The notes: generated by a model from the letters alone, not told the origin. Counted from the stretch's first letter, positions 41,770 to 50,144 are shown. The stretch is DNA of 64,000 nt from Mesorhizobium_B sp963522145 (GCA_963522145.1 CAUQXI010000001.1:1-64000); one strand, 5' to 3'. Numbers and translations are program-made.

Positions 41770-42416
41770 TCGCGCTGGTGACATTCGCCCGGCGGCTCCG
41801 CAATGCGCCGCTGCGCTTCCTCGAGCTGACCCTCGGCCGGATGCCGTTTTTCGATTTTATCCGGGAAACACGCGCCACGCAGACGCCGATCACCTTCGAG
41901 ATGTGGTGGGATCAGTATATCAGGGGGATCAATCTTGGGCCATATTGGCCGGTTCACCCATCGAGCATGGTGGTCAACTGGCGCAATGTGCTGGCGGGCG
42001 TGGAAACCTCGCCCGGCCAGATGCCGGGCTGCTATATCCAGGCGATCGGCCGGGTTCGGATCGGAGACTATACCCAGATCGGGCCCCAGGTCGGGATCAT
42101 CAGCGCCAATCACGCCAGGCACGATCTGCGCGAGCACGAGCCTCGGGATGTTTCGATCGGCCGCTACTGCTGGCTGGGGAAGGGAGCGACCGTGCTGCCG
42201 GGCGTGACGCTCGGCGACTTCACGATCGTGGGGGCGAATGCCGTCGTGACGAAGTCATTTCCGGACGGGTACTGCGTGATCGCAGGCAATCCGGCACGGC
42301 TGGTGCGCGCGCTGGACCGCTCGATCTGCATCGAGCACAAGAGCGTTCACGAGTATCACGGCTATATCCCGAAGGCCGAATTCGAGGCATTCCGGAAGGC
42401 CAGTCTTCGGCTGTGA
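41766..42416 (+). CDS. Left-handed beta-helix acyltransferase
   Basis: This 216-residue hexapeptide acyltransferase has an N-terminal helical region (LRFLELTLGRMPFFDFI), then the repeat core GRVRIGDYTQIGPQVGIISANHARHD with the catalytic-type His, VSIGRYCWLGKGATVLPGVTLGDFTIVGANAVVTKSF and the closing YCVIAGNPARLVRAL. It resembles colanic-acid and serine-type O-acetyltransferases. It is coupled to wzx and precedes the HisH-HisF-WbpG set. Substrate unknown; an N-acetyl donor role for the amidino sugar is possible. Confidence 0.86.
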   Translation: MIALVTFARRLRNAPLRFLELTLGRMPFFDFIRETRATQTPITFEMWWDQYIRGINLGPYWPVHPSSMVVNWRNVLAGVETSPGQMPGCYIQAIGRVRIGDYTQIGPQVGIISANHARHDLREHEPRDVSIGRYCWLGKGATVLPGVTLGDFTIVGANAVVTKSFPDGYCVIAGNPARLVRALDRSICIEHKSVHEYHGYIPKAEFEAFRKASLRL

Positions 42417-42423
42417 GGCGACC

Positions 42424-43092
42424 GTGATCACCATCGTCGATTATGATGCAGGAAACATCCGCTCGATCGTCAACATGCTGAAGGCGATCGGCGCGAAGTC
42501 TCACGTCTCTTCCGACCCCGCCGAAATCGCGGAAGCCGAGAAGCTCATCCTGCCTGGCGTCGGGCACTTCGATTACGGCATGCGGCAGCTTCACGCACGG
42601 GGACTTGTTGAAGCGCTCAACAAACGCGTGGTGAAAGACGGCGTCCCATTCTTGGGCATCTGCCTCGGCGCGCAGCTTCTGACCCGTTCCAGCGAGGAGG
42701 GCACCGAAACGGGCCTGGGCTGGATCGCGGCGCGCACCGTTCGGTTCGATCGGGCGCGCATGGGAGAAGCGCTGCGCGTGCCGCATATGGGCTGGTCCGA
42801 TGTCTGGTCCGTGCGCGCGAACCCGCTCCTCGACGAAAGCGACGCATCTGCGCGCTTCTATCATGTTCATTCCTTCCACATCGCCTGTGACGATCCCGAT
42901 CAGGAGATCATGCGCACGCGGCACGGCTACGCCTTCACGACGGCGGTCGGGCGCGACAACATCCTGGGCGTCCAGTTCCATCCCGAGAAGAGTCACCGGT
43001 TCGGAACCGCGCTCCTGCGCCGGTTCGCGGCATGGACGTCGGCCGATGGAGGCGTTTCAAACACTGCTGCCGACAGCAGAAAGGTCGCCTGA
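42424..43092 (+). CDS. hisH: HisH-like glutaminase of a sugar acetamidino-modification system
   Basis: This 222-residue class I glutaminase has ITIVDYDAGNIRSIVNML, LPGVGHFDYGM, the nucleophile FLGICLGAQLL, and the His-Glu motif GVQFHPEKSHRFG. It is a HisH paralogue: histidine biosynthesis genes are absent here and its partners are a HisF paralogue and a WbpG-type amidotransferase. In P. aeruginosa the same trio makes ammonia from glutamine and channels it to WbpG. GTG 42424 is the start. Called HisH2-type rather than the histidine-pathway enzyme. Confidence 0.9.
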   Translation: MITIVDYDAGNIRSIVNMLKAIGAKSHVSSDPAEIAEAEKLILPGVGHFDYGMRQLHARGLVEALNKRVVKDGVPFLGICLGAQLLTRSSEEGTETGLGWIAARTVRFDRARMGEALRVPHMGWSDVWSVRANPLLDESDASARFYHVHSFHIACDDPDQEIMRTRHGYAFTTAVGRDNILGVQFHPEKSHRFGTALLRRFAAWTSADGGVSNTAADSRKVA

Positions 43093-43099
43093 GCGCTTC

Positions 43100-43915
43100 A
43101 TGACAGAACAGGCGCCTGAAAGCCCAGAAGCGCGCCAGGCCGGGCGGCGAGTGCGTGTCATCCCCACGCTTCTGATCGACGGACGCGGCCGGCTGGTGAA
43201 GACGATCAAGTTCGGCAAGCGCACCTATATCGGCGACCCCGTCAACGCGGTGAAGATCTTCAACACCAAGGAGGTGGACGAGCTGGTGCTGCTCGATATC
43301 GATGCCGCCAGGGAAAAGCGTGCGCCCAATTACAGCCTGGTCGAGGACATTGCCGGTGAAGCCTTCATGCCCGTCGCCTATGGCGGCGGCATTTTCACGA
43401 TGGATCATGTCGCGCGCCTTTATCGATGCGGCATCGAGAAGGTCATCTTGTCTTCGGTGCTGGCCGGCAGATCCGATCTTATCGCGACGGCTTCGGCACG
43501 CTTTGGCGCTCAGGCGGTGGTCGTCTGCCTGCCCGTCAGAAAGAACTTCCTCGGCAAGGCGGCCGTGCGCGTCGAGCAGGCCTCGCGGGCCATCCCGGGC
43601 ACGCCGGCGGAACTGGCCGCGGAGGTCGTTGCGCAGGGAGCGGGCGAGATCATCCTTTACTCGGTCGACCGCGACGGAACCTTTGAGGGCTACGACCTCG
43701 ATCTGGTGCGCAAGGTGTCCGCCGCCGCTGATGTGCCGGTGGTGGCCTGCGGCGGGGCAGGCAGCGTGGCAGATTTCCGCCTCGCGGTCGAAGCAGGTGC
43801 CTCGGCCGTCGCGGCCGGCAGCATCTTCGTCTACCGCTCCAAAGCTCGGGGCGTGCTCATCTCCTATCCGGCGGAAGCCGAGCTCCAGCGCGAATTGTTC
43901 AGCAGGGTGGCATGA
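43100..43915 (+). CDS. HisF-like subunit (AglZ/HisF2-type) of the acetamidino system
   Basis: This 271-residue TIM-barrel begins after a short tail at RVRVIPTLLIDGRGRLVKTIKFG and includes GDPVNAVKIFNTKEVDELVLLDID, PVAYGGGIFT, GAGEIILYSVDRDGTFEGYDLDLV and VVACGGAGSVADF. The positions of the two catalytic Asp of true HisF are changed: the CLDV motif reads TLLI and the AIDA-like motif reads VCLP. It should therefore conduct ammonia from HisH but not perform cyclase chemistry. It overlaps the WbpG gene (ATGA) and follows hisH by seven bases. Confidence 0.88.
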   Translation: MTEQAPESPEARQAGRRVRVIPTLLIDGRGRLVKTIKFGKRTYIGDPVNAVKIFNTKEVDELVLLDIDAAREKRAPNYSLVEDIAGEAFMPVAYGGGIFTMDHVARLYRCGIEKVILSSVLAGRSDLIATASARFGAQAVVVCLPVRKNFLGKAAVRVEQASRAIPGTPAELAAEVVAQGAGEIILYSVDRDGTFEGYDLDLVRKVSAAADVPVVACGGAGSVADFRLAVEAGASAVAAGSIFVYRSKARGVLISYPAEAELQRELFSRVA

Positions 43916-45060
43916 ACGTCAGCACGAACCCTTCCAGCTATCGGGTCCAAACCTGCACCAAGCTCGTCATGGATACGACCGATCCCGACATCACCTTCGA
44001 TGCCGAGGGAGTGTGCAACTACTGGCATGAATGGCAGCGCTTCCAGAGCACTCTACCGGATGCCGCCGAAAAAGCCCGTCGGCTCGATGCAGCGGTGGCC
44101 AAGATCAAGCGTGAAGGAAAGGGCAAGCCCTACGATTCGGTGATCGGCCTTTCAGGCGGCGTCGACAGTTCCTACCTCGCAGGCCTCGCCAAGACGCTCG
44201 GCCTGCGGCCGCTCGCCGTCCATTTCGACAATGGATGGAATACCGAACTCGCCGTTTCAAACATCGAGCAGCTGGTGACGCGGCTGGGCTACGACCTCGA
44301 AACCTTTGTGATGGACTGGGACGAGTTCCGCGACCTTCAGCGCGCATATTTCAAGGCCTCCGTGATCGACCTGGAAGTGCCCACCGACCATATGATCCTG
44401 GGCGCCTTGCACAGAACCGCTTCGCGGCACGGCATCCGCACGGTCCTGTCCGGCACCAACATCGCGACGGAGTGGCTGCTTCCCCGGCAATGGCACTACC
44501 GCAAGTTCGACTTCGCCAACATCAAGGCGATCCATGACAGGTTCGGCGAAGTGCCGATGAAGAAGCTGCCGGCGCTGGGGCTGAAACAGCAGCTCTGGTA
44601 CCAGCATGTGCGCGGCATCCGCGCCGTGGCCCTGCTCGATCTGGTCGACTACAACAAAGCCGAGGCGAAGGCGCATCTCATGTCGGAGCTGGGATGGCGC
44701 GACTATGGCGGCAAGCACCACGAGTCCGTCTTTACCCGCTTTTATCAGGGCTACATCCTTCCCAGGAAATGGGATGCCGACAAGCGCAAGGCGCATTGGT
44801 CGAGCCTGATCCTGTCGGGCCAGGCGACGCGCGAGGAGGCGCTGCGCGATCTTCAGCAGCCACCCTATGACGAGGAACTCCAGCAGCAGGACAAGGCCTA
44901 TGTGGCCAAGAAGCTTGGCTTCAGCAACGAGGAGTTCGAATCGATCCTGACGCTTCCCAATCGCCGGCATGAGGAATATGGCACCGACGAGAAGCAGCGC
45001 CGGCGTTTCATCAGCCTGCTGCGGATGGTGAACCGTGTTTCCGGGCGCAGGCGGACCTGA
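43912..45060 (+). CDS. N-acetyl sugar amidotransferase (WbpG/PseA-type)
   Basis: This 382-residue PP-loop ATPase should adenylate an N-acetyl group and replace oxygen with ammonia to form an acetamidino (acetimidoyl) group. Seen are VIGLSGGVDSSYLAGLAK (PP-loop), LAVHFDNGWNTELAV, TDHMILGALHRTASRHGI and SGTNIATEWLLP. The N-terminal zinc-type motif, usually CxxCVMD then CNxC, reads CTKLVMD and CNYW here, so half of the cysteines are missing. Neighbours hisH and hisF supply ammonia. The sugar acted on is inferred, possibly N-acetylperosamine. Confidence 0.9.
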   Translation: MNVSTNPSSYRVQTCTKLVMDTTDPDITFDAEGVCNYWHEWQRFQSTLPDAAEKARRLDAAVAKIKREGKGKPYDSVIGLSGGVDSSYLAGLAKTLGLRPLAVHFDNGWNTELAVSNIEQLVTRLGYDLETFVMDWDEFRDLQRAYFKASVIDLEVPTDHMILGALHRTASRHGIRTVLSGTNIATEWLLPRQWHYRKFDFANIKAIHDRFGEVPMKKLPALGLKQQLWYQHVRGIRAVALLDLVDYNKAEAKAHLMSELGWRDYGGKHHESVFTRFYQGYILPRKWDADKRKAHWSSLILSGQATREEALRDLQQPPYDEELQQQDKAYVAKKLGFSNEEFESILTLPNRRHEEYGTDEKQRRRFISLLRMVNRVSGRRRT

Positions 45061-45065
45061 TCGCG

Positions 45066-46226
45066 GTGCGTCCTCACGGGGAAGCGTTCCTGCTCGGCCA
45101 GCCCCGGAACATCCTGGTCATCTCGCCCCAGCCCTGGACCGGGTTCAAGGTTTCCAAGCATCAATATGCAGCGGAACTCGCCAGCGAGGGGCATCGGGTC
45201 TGGTTCCTCGATCCGCCGGATGCTTCCTCGTTGAAAGCGGGCGAGATCATCGTTGAGCGGACGGAACACGAGCATGTTTCGCTGGTGCGCCATCGCCCGT
45301 TCTTTCCGCATCGCATGAAGTTCCACGCGCGTCCGCTGTTCGACATGCTGATGCGTCTCCATGCACGCCGGATCGTGCGCCGGATCGGCACGCGGCCCGA
45401 TTTGGTCTGGGACTTCGACAACGCCTATCAGTTTGCTTCCCTCCCCGCATTCGGTGCGCCCTCGATCTTCCACCTGGTCGATCAACCGGGCCAGGCGAGG
45501 CGGCGCGACAAGGCGGCGGACCTGCTGCTTTCCGTTTCAGACGACTTTCTTCGCGTGATCCTGCCTCCGGGTCGAAGCGGCCATGTCATTCCCCACGGCT
45601 TGTCCCGTCCCCACGCGGCCTATGCGCAACGCGTCGTCGCGCAGCCGGAGCGGGGGCCTCGCGAAGGCGCGCTCCGGGTCGGCTATGTCGGCAATCTGGA
45701 ACATACGGGGATCGACTGGGAAACGATCATCTGGATGATCGAGGCCAATCCCGCCGTCGAGTTCCGGCTGATCGGGCCTGTCGCCAAGGATCCGGCGCAG
45801 AGCCGGGCGCCGGTCGCCGCACTGTCGCGGTTGAGCAATTGCAGGCTTGTCGGTTCTCGCACGGCTGAAGAGATCTTGAGCGAAGCGTTTGAGATCGACA
45901 TCTGGCTGATCTGCTACGATGCGCGCCTGACGGTGGACGGCGCAACCAACTCCCACAAGGCGCTGGAATATCTGGCGACTGGAAATCCCGTCCTGTCGAA
46001 CCGGTTGGCCGCTTACGAAGGCTCGGACCTGATCAGCATGGCGGCCGGCCCGTCGAATGCCGACATGCCGGCTCTTCTGTCGGAAATGATCGGGAACCTC
46101 CCGAGCCTCCAGGCGCCTGATCAGCGGAAGCGCCGGGCGCAGCATTCCCTCCGGCACTCATACCGGAGCAATCTCGAGACGATCGACGCTTACCTCGGCG
46201 CGGTTCTCCGCGACAGAAGCGGCTGA
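45066..46226 (+). CDS. Glycosyltransferase, GT-B fold
   Basis: This 386-residue protein has a GT4/GT1-like architecture: NILVISPQPWTGFKVSKHQYAAELASEGHRVWFLDPP, RPDLVWDFDNAYQFASL, LSVSDDFLRVILPPG, VIPHGLSR, then RVGYVGNLEHTGIDWETIIWMIE, VEFRLIGPV and the donor-lobe SHKALEYLATGNPVLSNRLAAYEG. The NSHKALEY motif is common in capsule transferases. It starts at GTG 45066, five bases after the amidotransferase, and is the last gene of this plus-strand run before the convergent esterase gene. Confidence 0.87.
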   Translation: MRPHGEAFLLGQPRNILVISPQPWTGFKVSKHQYAAELASEGHRVWFLDPPDASSLKAGEIIVERTEHEHVSLVRHRPFFPHRMKFHARPLFDMLMRLHARRIVRRIGTRPDLVWDFDNAYQFASLPAFGAPSIFHLVDQPGQARRRDKAADLLLSVSDDFLRVILPPGRSGHVIPHGLSRPHAAYAQRVVAQPERGPREGALRVGYVGNLEHTGIDWETIIWMIEANPAVEFRLIGPVAKDPAQSRAPVAALSRLSNCRLVGSRTAEEILSEAFEIDIWLICYDARLTVDGATNSHKALEYLATGNPVLSNRLAAYEGSDLISMAAGPSNADMPALLSEMIGNLPSLQAPDQRKRRAQHSLRHSYRSNLETIDAYLGAVLRDRSG

Positions 46227-46255
46227 GCCCTGTCGGGGCTGACCGCACCCGCCCC

Positions 46256-49141
46256 TCAAAGTCCTGTCGCGGCATAAAAAGCCTGGCCAAGCGCTTTCAT
46301 TCCGGCGGCATTGTAGTGGACATTGTCGGGCGCGAGCGCGAAGGCGTCCGTGTCGATCAAGGCGGCGCTTGGGCCGTTGGCGGACACGAAGGCGGATTGC
46401 GCGGCGCGGAGTTCGGCCTTTGCGGTCGCATTAGCGGCCGGGTCCTGATCGCGGATGCGCGCGACGATCGCCTTCATGCCCGCATTGTAGCCGGAATACA
46501 GCTTCACCGCGTCCCACAGCGCCTGAAGGTTCGCGCCGTAGCTGCCGGAATAGGCGGTGGCGGTCGCGTCCTGCTCGCCCTGCATCCACCACAGGGCCTT
46601 GAGCCTCGGTCCGATCCCCTGCGCGAGCAGGCGCTGTTCGGTGTCCCACCAATGGGCGAGGCTGGTCCACAGCAAGCCTACGCTTTGAAGCTCGCCGGCG
46701 TTCCAGCTCTGCGCGGCGGGAGCACCGGAAGCGGAGGATGCAAGAAACGTGGAGCCGAGTGCGAGCTTGTTGATCACGAGCGGGCGGAGCCGGGTCGCAT
46801 CTGCATCCTCATGCGCCCAGGCCGCGCCGGTCTCCGGCCCGAAGTGATTGAGCGGATTGGTCTGCTGCTGGTTCTCGCCGAGGGCGAGATATTCCGGCGA
46901 GGCATAGCGCGTGGACGGACCGTTGCCGGGCGCGATCAGCACATTGCGCATCGCCCGGCGCGCCTGATCCGTGGTGGACAGGTCGGCGATCAGGGCGCGT
47001 CCATCGGCGTTGGACTGGCCCCATAGAAGCACGCAGTCGGCGGTCGTCGCACAGTCGCGCCAGTCGAGAAACACGCCCCGATCGGCCATGATCGCGCGCA
47101 CGCGGTCATAGACCGTTTTGCGCTCCTCGTCGGTCAGCGCATCGTTCCAGCAGGCCGCCCAGCCGATCTCGAACTCGGCGCATCGGCTTGCGGCGTTGGA
47201 ATGGCGGCCGCCGAAGCCGAGAGCGGTGTTGGACGCAGACGCGAATTCGCAGAAGACCAGCACCCATCCTCCCCGGTTGAGCCGCAATGCGCCGCCTCCG
47301 TTGTCGCTGCGCCGGACGAGCGGTGCCACACCCGTTCCGCCGCCTATGTGGCCGGCCACGGCTGGCGGCACGCTTTGAGCGAGCATGCCACCGCCCGAGC
47401 CCGTCGGCCCGCCCGACAGGAGGAAGCCCGCGGTTTCTCCGCGTTTCACCCGATAGGCAAACGCCACCGTGCGGACGCCCGTCAGCACCGGTGTCTGGAT
47501 CATGCCGTTTTCCAAGGCCAGGCCGCGCCGCGTCCATTGCGGGGCAGGCGCCGACCAGGCTGACTGAAAGGCAGCGTCGAAGACGATATGGCTGCTCTTG
47601 CGCAGGTCGCGCGCCGTCGAGCCCGCGCCCTCGCGAAAATGCCATTCGGCAAGGATGCCATCCGTGTGCATGGGGTAGGTGCCGGCGGGATCGACCCAGC
47701 CGCAGAAGCCATTGGCGTCCGAGAGCTTGGCGAGCACCTGACCTTTCGTGCCGCCCTTTGGCACGTCCACGATGCCGTCCAGAATCGTGCGGCCGAGCTT
47801 GAACTCGAGCTCGCGGATAAAGGGCGAGCCGCTCGCTGTGCCGGAAACGCCGAGCAGGCGGTAGAAGCGGAACCCGGCTGTGTTCGAGGCCAGCTCCGCA
47901 TGAATCTGAACCGCCGCGCCGCCCAAGGCGAAAGGCGCACCGATCGCGCTCCAGCTCGTTCCATCCGACGAACCCTGCCAGCGCCAGATGCCGTGGCTGT
48001 GCGCCGCGGATTGCTGCCAGCTCGCTTCCGTCACGACCCGGGATGCGCCGATGCCGAAATCGAACTGGATGAAGTGGCCGGCCACCGCCACGCCAGACAC
48101 AAAGGCCATGCTGTCGGCGCCGTTGCTTCCGGTCGCACCGTCGACAAGGTTGGAGGCCAACGTGGTTCCGCCGACAAGGCCGTCCGAAGCGGAAACAGTG
48201 ATCAGGCCCGAGCGGTCGCCCTGGCCGCCGGCATTGGCGTAGGACGGCGCTTCGGAAGCACCCAACAGGGTTGTCCAACCGGTATCGAGACTGGCAGCCG
48301 ATTGCTTGACGAGAACCTGGCCCGCGCTTCCGCCCGCCGGCACATTTCCGCTGCCGCCTGTTCCGGGCACGGTGATCGTCACCTTGCCCGTGCCGGCGCC
48401 CGTCACGCTCACCCCGGCTCCTGCGAAGTTGAGCCTTGCCGTTCCGGGAGCCAGTTCGCTGCCCTCGTCCTCAACGGCGATGCCGCCAGCAACCGCGGAA
48501 TTGGGAAATGACACCGCGCCCGTGTCGCGCGCGATCACGATGGCCTCATGCCACGCCGCGCCGTCGGGCGAGACCTTGACGTGGAAATCGTCGTCGCCTG
48601 CGGTCCCAAATTCGGCACGACCTCCGAAGCCCGTTTGAAACAGGACGGACGCCGTGTCGCTTGCGGCGTTCTTGTTGATCTTGAGCTGATGGCCGTTGCC
48701 CTCATGGTTGAACAGGCTGGCCGCGCTTGCGACGGCCAGGCGGTTGCCTGCCTCCGCCGTGGTGTTGACGCCGACGGCTTCCACCGGGTTGACGCCGCGC
48801 TCCGCCGGGCGCCACGCCTCGCCATCGAAAACCAGAAAAAGGCTTTCATCCTCCACCCAGATCCGCCAGCCCGTCTGCGCGGCAAGGAACGCCCAGGCAC
48901 CGTCCTGGAAAGCCGCGAGCTTTCCGCTCTCGCCGGTCCAGTCGCCCGAAGAAGAAGCGGCAACGAGGTAGCGGTCACCTTCGGCGGGCGAGGCGGGCGG
49001 CGTGCTCAGGTCGCGGTCGCGAACGGAAAGCTGCACGATCGCATCCAGCATACGGATCGCTTCATTATGGATGACATGCTTCTGCGCCTGGGACGGCATG
49101 AGGTAAGGCAGGGAAAGCTTCGCGGTGGCTTCTTCGGTCAT
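46256..49141 (-). CDS. Large DUF2793 / discoidin-like / LamG-like / SGNH sialate-O-acetylesterase protein
   Basis: This 961-residue protein is built like a phage or gene-transfer-agent fibre. Residues about 8-105 are a DUF2793 domain (LPYLMPSQAQKHVIHNEAI, AFLAAQTGWRIWVEDE). A Gly/Thr-rich beta region follows. Residues about 290-455 look like an F5/8 discoidin-type domain (FDFGIGASRVVTEASW, WQGSSDGTSWSAIG). Residues about 495-690 look LamG-like (ILAEWHFREGAGSTARDL). The C-terminus is an SGNH/SASA esterase with GQSNADG (Ser about 710), WWMQGEQDA (about 850) and PDNVHYNAAGM (about 942, Asp-His). It is encoded against the rest of the locus. No signal peptide is visible. It may bind and deacetylate this polysaccharide; it is not part of any prophage here. 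Confidence 0.82.
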   Translation of the reverse strand: MTEEATAKLSLPYLMPSQAQKHVIHNEAIRMLDAIVQLSVRDRDLSTPPASPAEGDRYLVAASSSGDWTGESGKLAAFQDGAWAFLAAQTGWRIWVEDESLFLVFDGEAWRPAERGVNPVEAVGVNTTAEAGNRLAVASAASLFNHEGNGHQLKINKNAASDTASVLFQTGFGGRAEFGTAGDDDFHVKVSPDGAAWHEAIVIARDTGAVSFPNSAVAGGIAVEDEGSELAPGTARLNFAGAGVSVTGAGTGKVTITVPGTGGSGNVPAGGSAGQVLVKQSAASLDTGWTTLLGASEAPSYANAGGQGDRSGLITVSASDGLVGGTTLASNLVDGATGSNGADSMAFVSGVAVAGHFIQFDFGIGASRVVTEASWQQSAAHSHGIWRWQGSSDGTSWSAIGAPFALGGAAVQIHAELASNTAGFRFYRLLGVSGTASGSPFIRELEFKLGRTILDGIVDVPKGGTKGQVLAKLSDANGFCGWVDPAGTYPMHTDGILAEWHFREGAGSTARDLRKSSHIVFDAAFQSAWSAPAPQWTRRGLALENGMIQTPVLTGVRTVAFAYRVKRGETAGFLLSGGPTGSGGGMLAQSVPPAVAGHIGGGTGVAPLVRRSDNGGGALRLNRGGWVLVFCEFASASNTALGFGGRHSNAASRCAEFEIGWAACWNDALTDEERKTVYDRVRAIMADRGVFLDWRDCATTADCVLLWGQSNADGRALIADLSTTDQARRAMRNVLIAPGNGPSTRYASPEYLALGENQQQTNPLNHFGPETGAAWAHEDADATRLRPLVINKLALGSTFLASSASGAPAAQSWNAGELQSVGLLWTSLAHWWDTEQRLLAQGIGPRLKALWWMQGEQDATATAYSGSYGANLQALWDAVKLYSGYNAGMKAIVARIRDQDPAANATAKAELRAAQSAFVSANGPSAALIDTDAFALAPDNVHYNAAGMKALGQAFYAATGL

Positions 49142-49266
49142 TCGGCTCGTCCGTGGCAGGGGTGGCGGAGATGGGGTGACGCGACACTAGATGCGCGTGC
49201 CGCCGGGGTGGACGAAACGAGATGCCTCATCGGCAGAACGGCGGAAGCGCCGAGGTCAGGAAGACG

Positions 49267-49938
49267 ATGCAGAACAAGGGCGTGACGGCTTCGGACACCG
49301 CGGAAGATGCCGACGCACAGGGCGTCGATCTCAGCCGTTTCTCCACCGGCGGCTTCGGTCGCGGCCGTTCTGCGCTTGTGGAGGCGCTTTGGCAGATCGC
49401 GCAGGCGCTGTTCCTGCGCTCCTTTGTTCCCGGCTCCGCCCATCGCCGCTTGCTGCTCAGGCTGTTCGGGGCGAAAATCGGCCGCGGTGTGGTGATCAAG
49501 CCGGGCGTGCGGGTGAAATTCCCGTGGCGGCTGTCGGTAGGCAGCCATTCCTGGATCGGCGAGGACGTCTGGATCGACAATCTCGCGACTGTGACGATCG
49601 GGCAAAACTGCTGCCTGTCGCAAGGCGCCTACCTTTGCACCGGCAGCCATGACTGGTCGCGCACAAGCTTCGACCTTGTCGTGAAGCCGATCCATCTGCA
49701 TGACAATGTCTGGATCGCCGCGCGCGCGACGGTGGCGCCGGGCGCAGTTGCCGAGGAAGGTGCGGTGCTCGCGCTTGGCGGCATGGCGGCTGGCCGCCTC
49801 GCGGCTTGGCATATCCACGGCGGCGTGCCCGCGCGGCCCCTGCAGCCGCGAAAGATCATCGGGGGATCAGCGTCCTCGGAGCGTCCGGCCCAGCAACCCC
49901 CCCTGCCGGAAGATCAACTTCGGATTGTGGACAGCTGA
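49267..49938 (+). CDS. WcaF-like O-acetyltransferase
   Basis: This protein of 223 residues is a hexapeptide-repeat acetyltransferase of the colanic-acid WcaF type: HRRLLLRLFGAKIGRGVVIKPGVRVKFPWRLSVG, then WIGEDVWIDNLATVTIGQNCCLSQGAYLCTGSHDW (WcaF signature with the catalytic-type His) and VWIAARATVAPGAVAEEGAVLALGG. The N-terminal DLSRFSTGGFGRGRSALVEALW segment is also typical. ATG 49267 is preceded by AGGA at 49258-49261. It diverges from the DUF2793-esterase gene, so an acetylase and a possible deacetylase share a promoter region. Confidence 0.88.
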   Translation: MQNKGVTASDTAEDADAQGVDLSRFSTGGFGRGRSALVEALWQIAQALFLRSFVPGSAHRRLLLRLFGAKIGRGVVIKPGVRVKFPWRLSVGSHSWIGEDVWIDNLATVTIGQNCCLSQGAYLCTGSHDWSRTSFDLVVKPIHLHDNVWIAARATVAPGAVAEEGAVLALGGMAAGRLAAWHIHGGVPARPLQPRKIIGGSASSERPAQQPPLPEDQLRIVDS

Positions 49939-49945
49939 TCCGAAG
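49918..49945. repeat. Perfect inverted repeat over the acetyltransferase stop codon
   Basis: CTTCGGAT (49918-49925) and ATCCGAAG (49938-49945) are perfect 8-base arms with a 12-base loop that includes the TGA (49936-49938). No T-run follows, so a Rho-independent terminator is doubtful; an mRNA-stabilising stem or a binding site is possible. Confidence 0.45.
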
Positions 49946-50144
49946 TCTTCGTCAGGTTGTAAATGGTTGCAAGCGGGAAAACTTTATGTTGTTCAAGCGC
50001 AACTCTGCGGCTGTTCGGTCATAATCTTCCTTCATGTGCAGTTCCGCCGACATCCGGGTTGTGGTAACCAGTGATCAAGATTCGTGGCGCATAGACGGGC
50101 GAATGCTGCGAACATTCTGAATGCTCTGAAAAGGGAATCCATCC

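Noticed and set aside
42424..43915. Histidine biosynthesis operon (hisH-hisF)
   Set aside because: No other his genes are nearby, the HisF copy lacks catalytic Asp residues, and the next gene is a WbpG-type amidotransferase.
46226..46240. Short AGCCC-TGTCG-GGGCT stem between the last transferase and the convergent esterase gene as a terminator
   Set aside because: Only five base pairs and no T-run on either strand.
47588..48511. 307-residue plus-strand frame opposite the DUF2793-esterase gene
   Set aside because: The minus-strand protein has coherent domains and catalytic motifs; the plus-strand frame has none.
46256..49141. Prophage remnant
   Set aside because: Only one phage-like protein is present; no integrase, capsid, portal, terminase, lysis or attachment-site signature flanks it.
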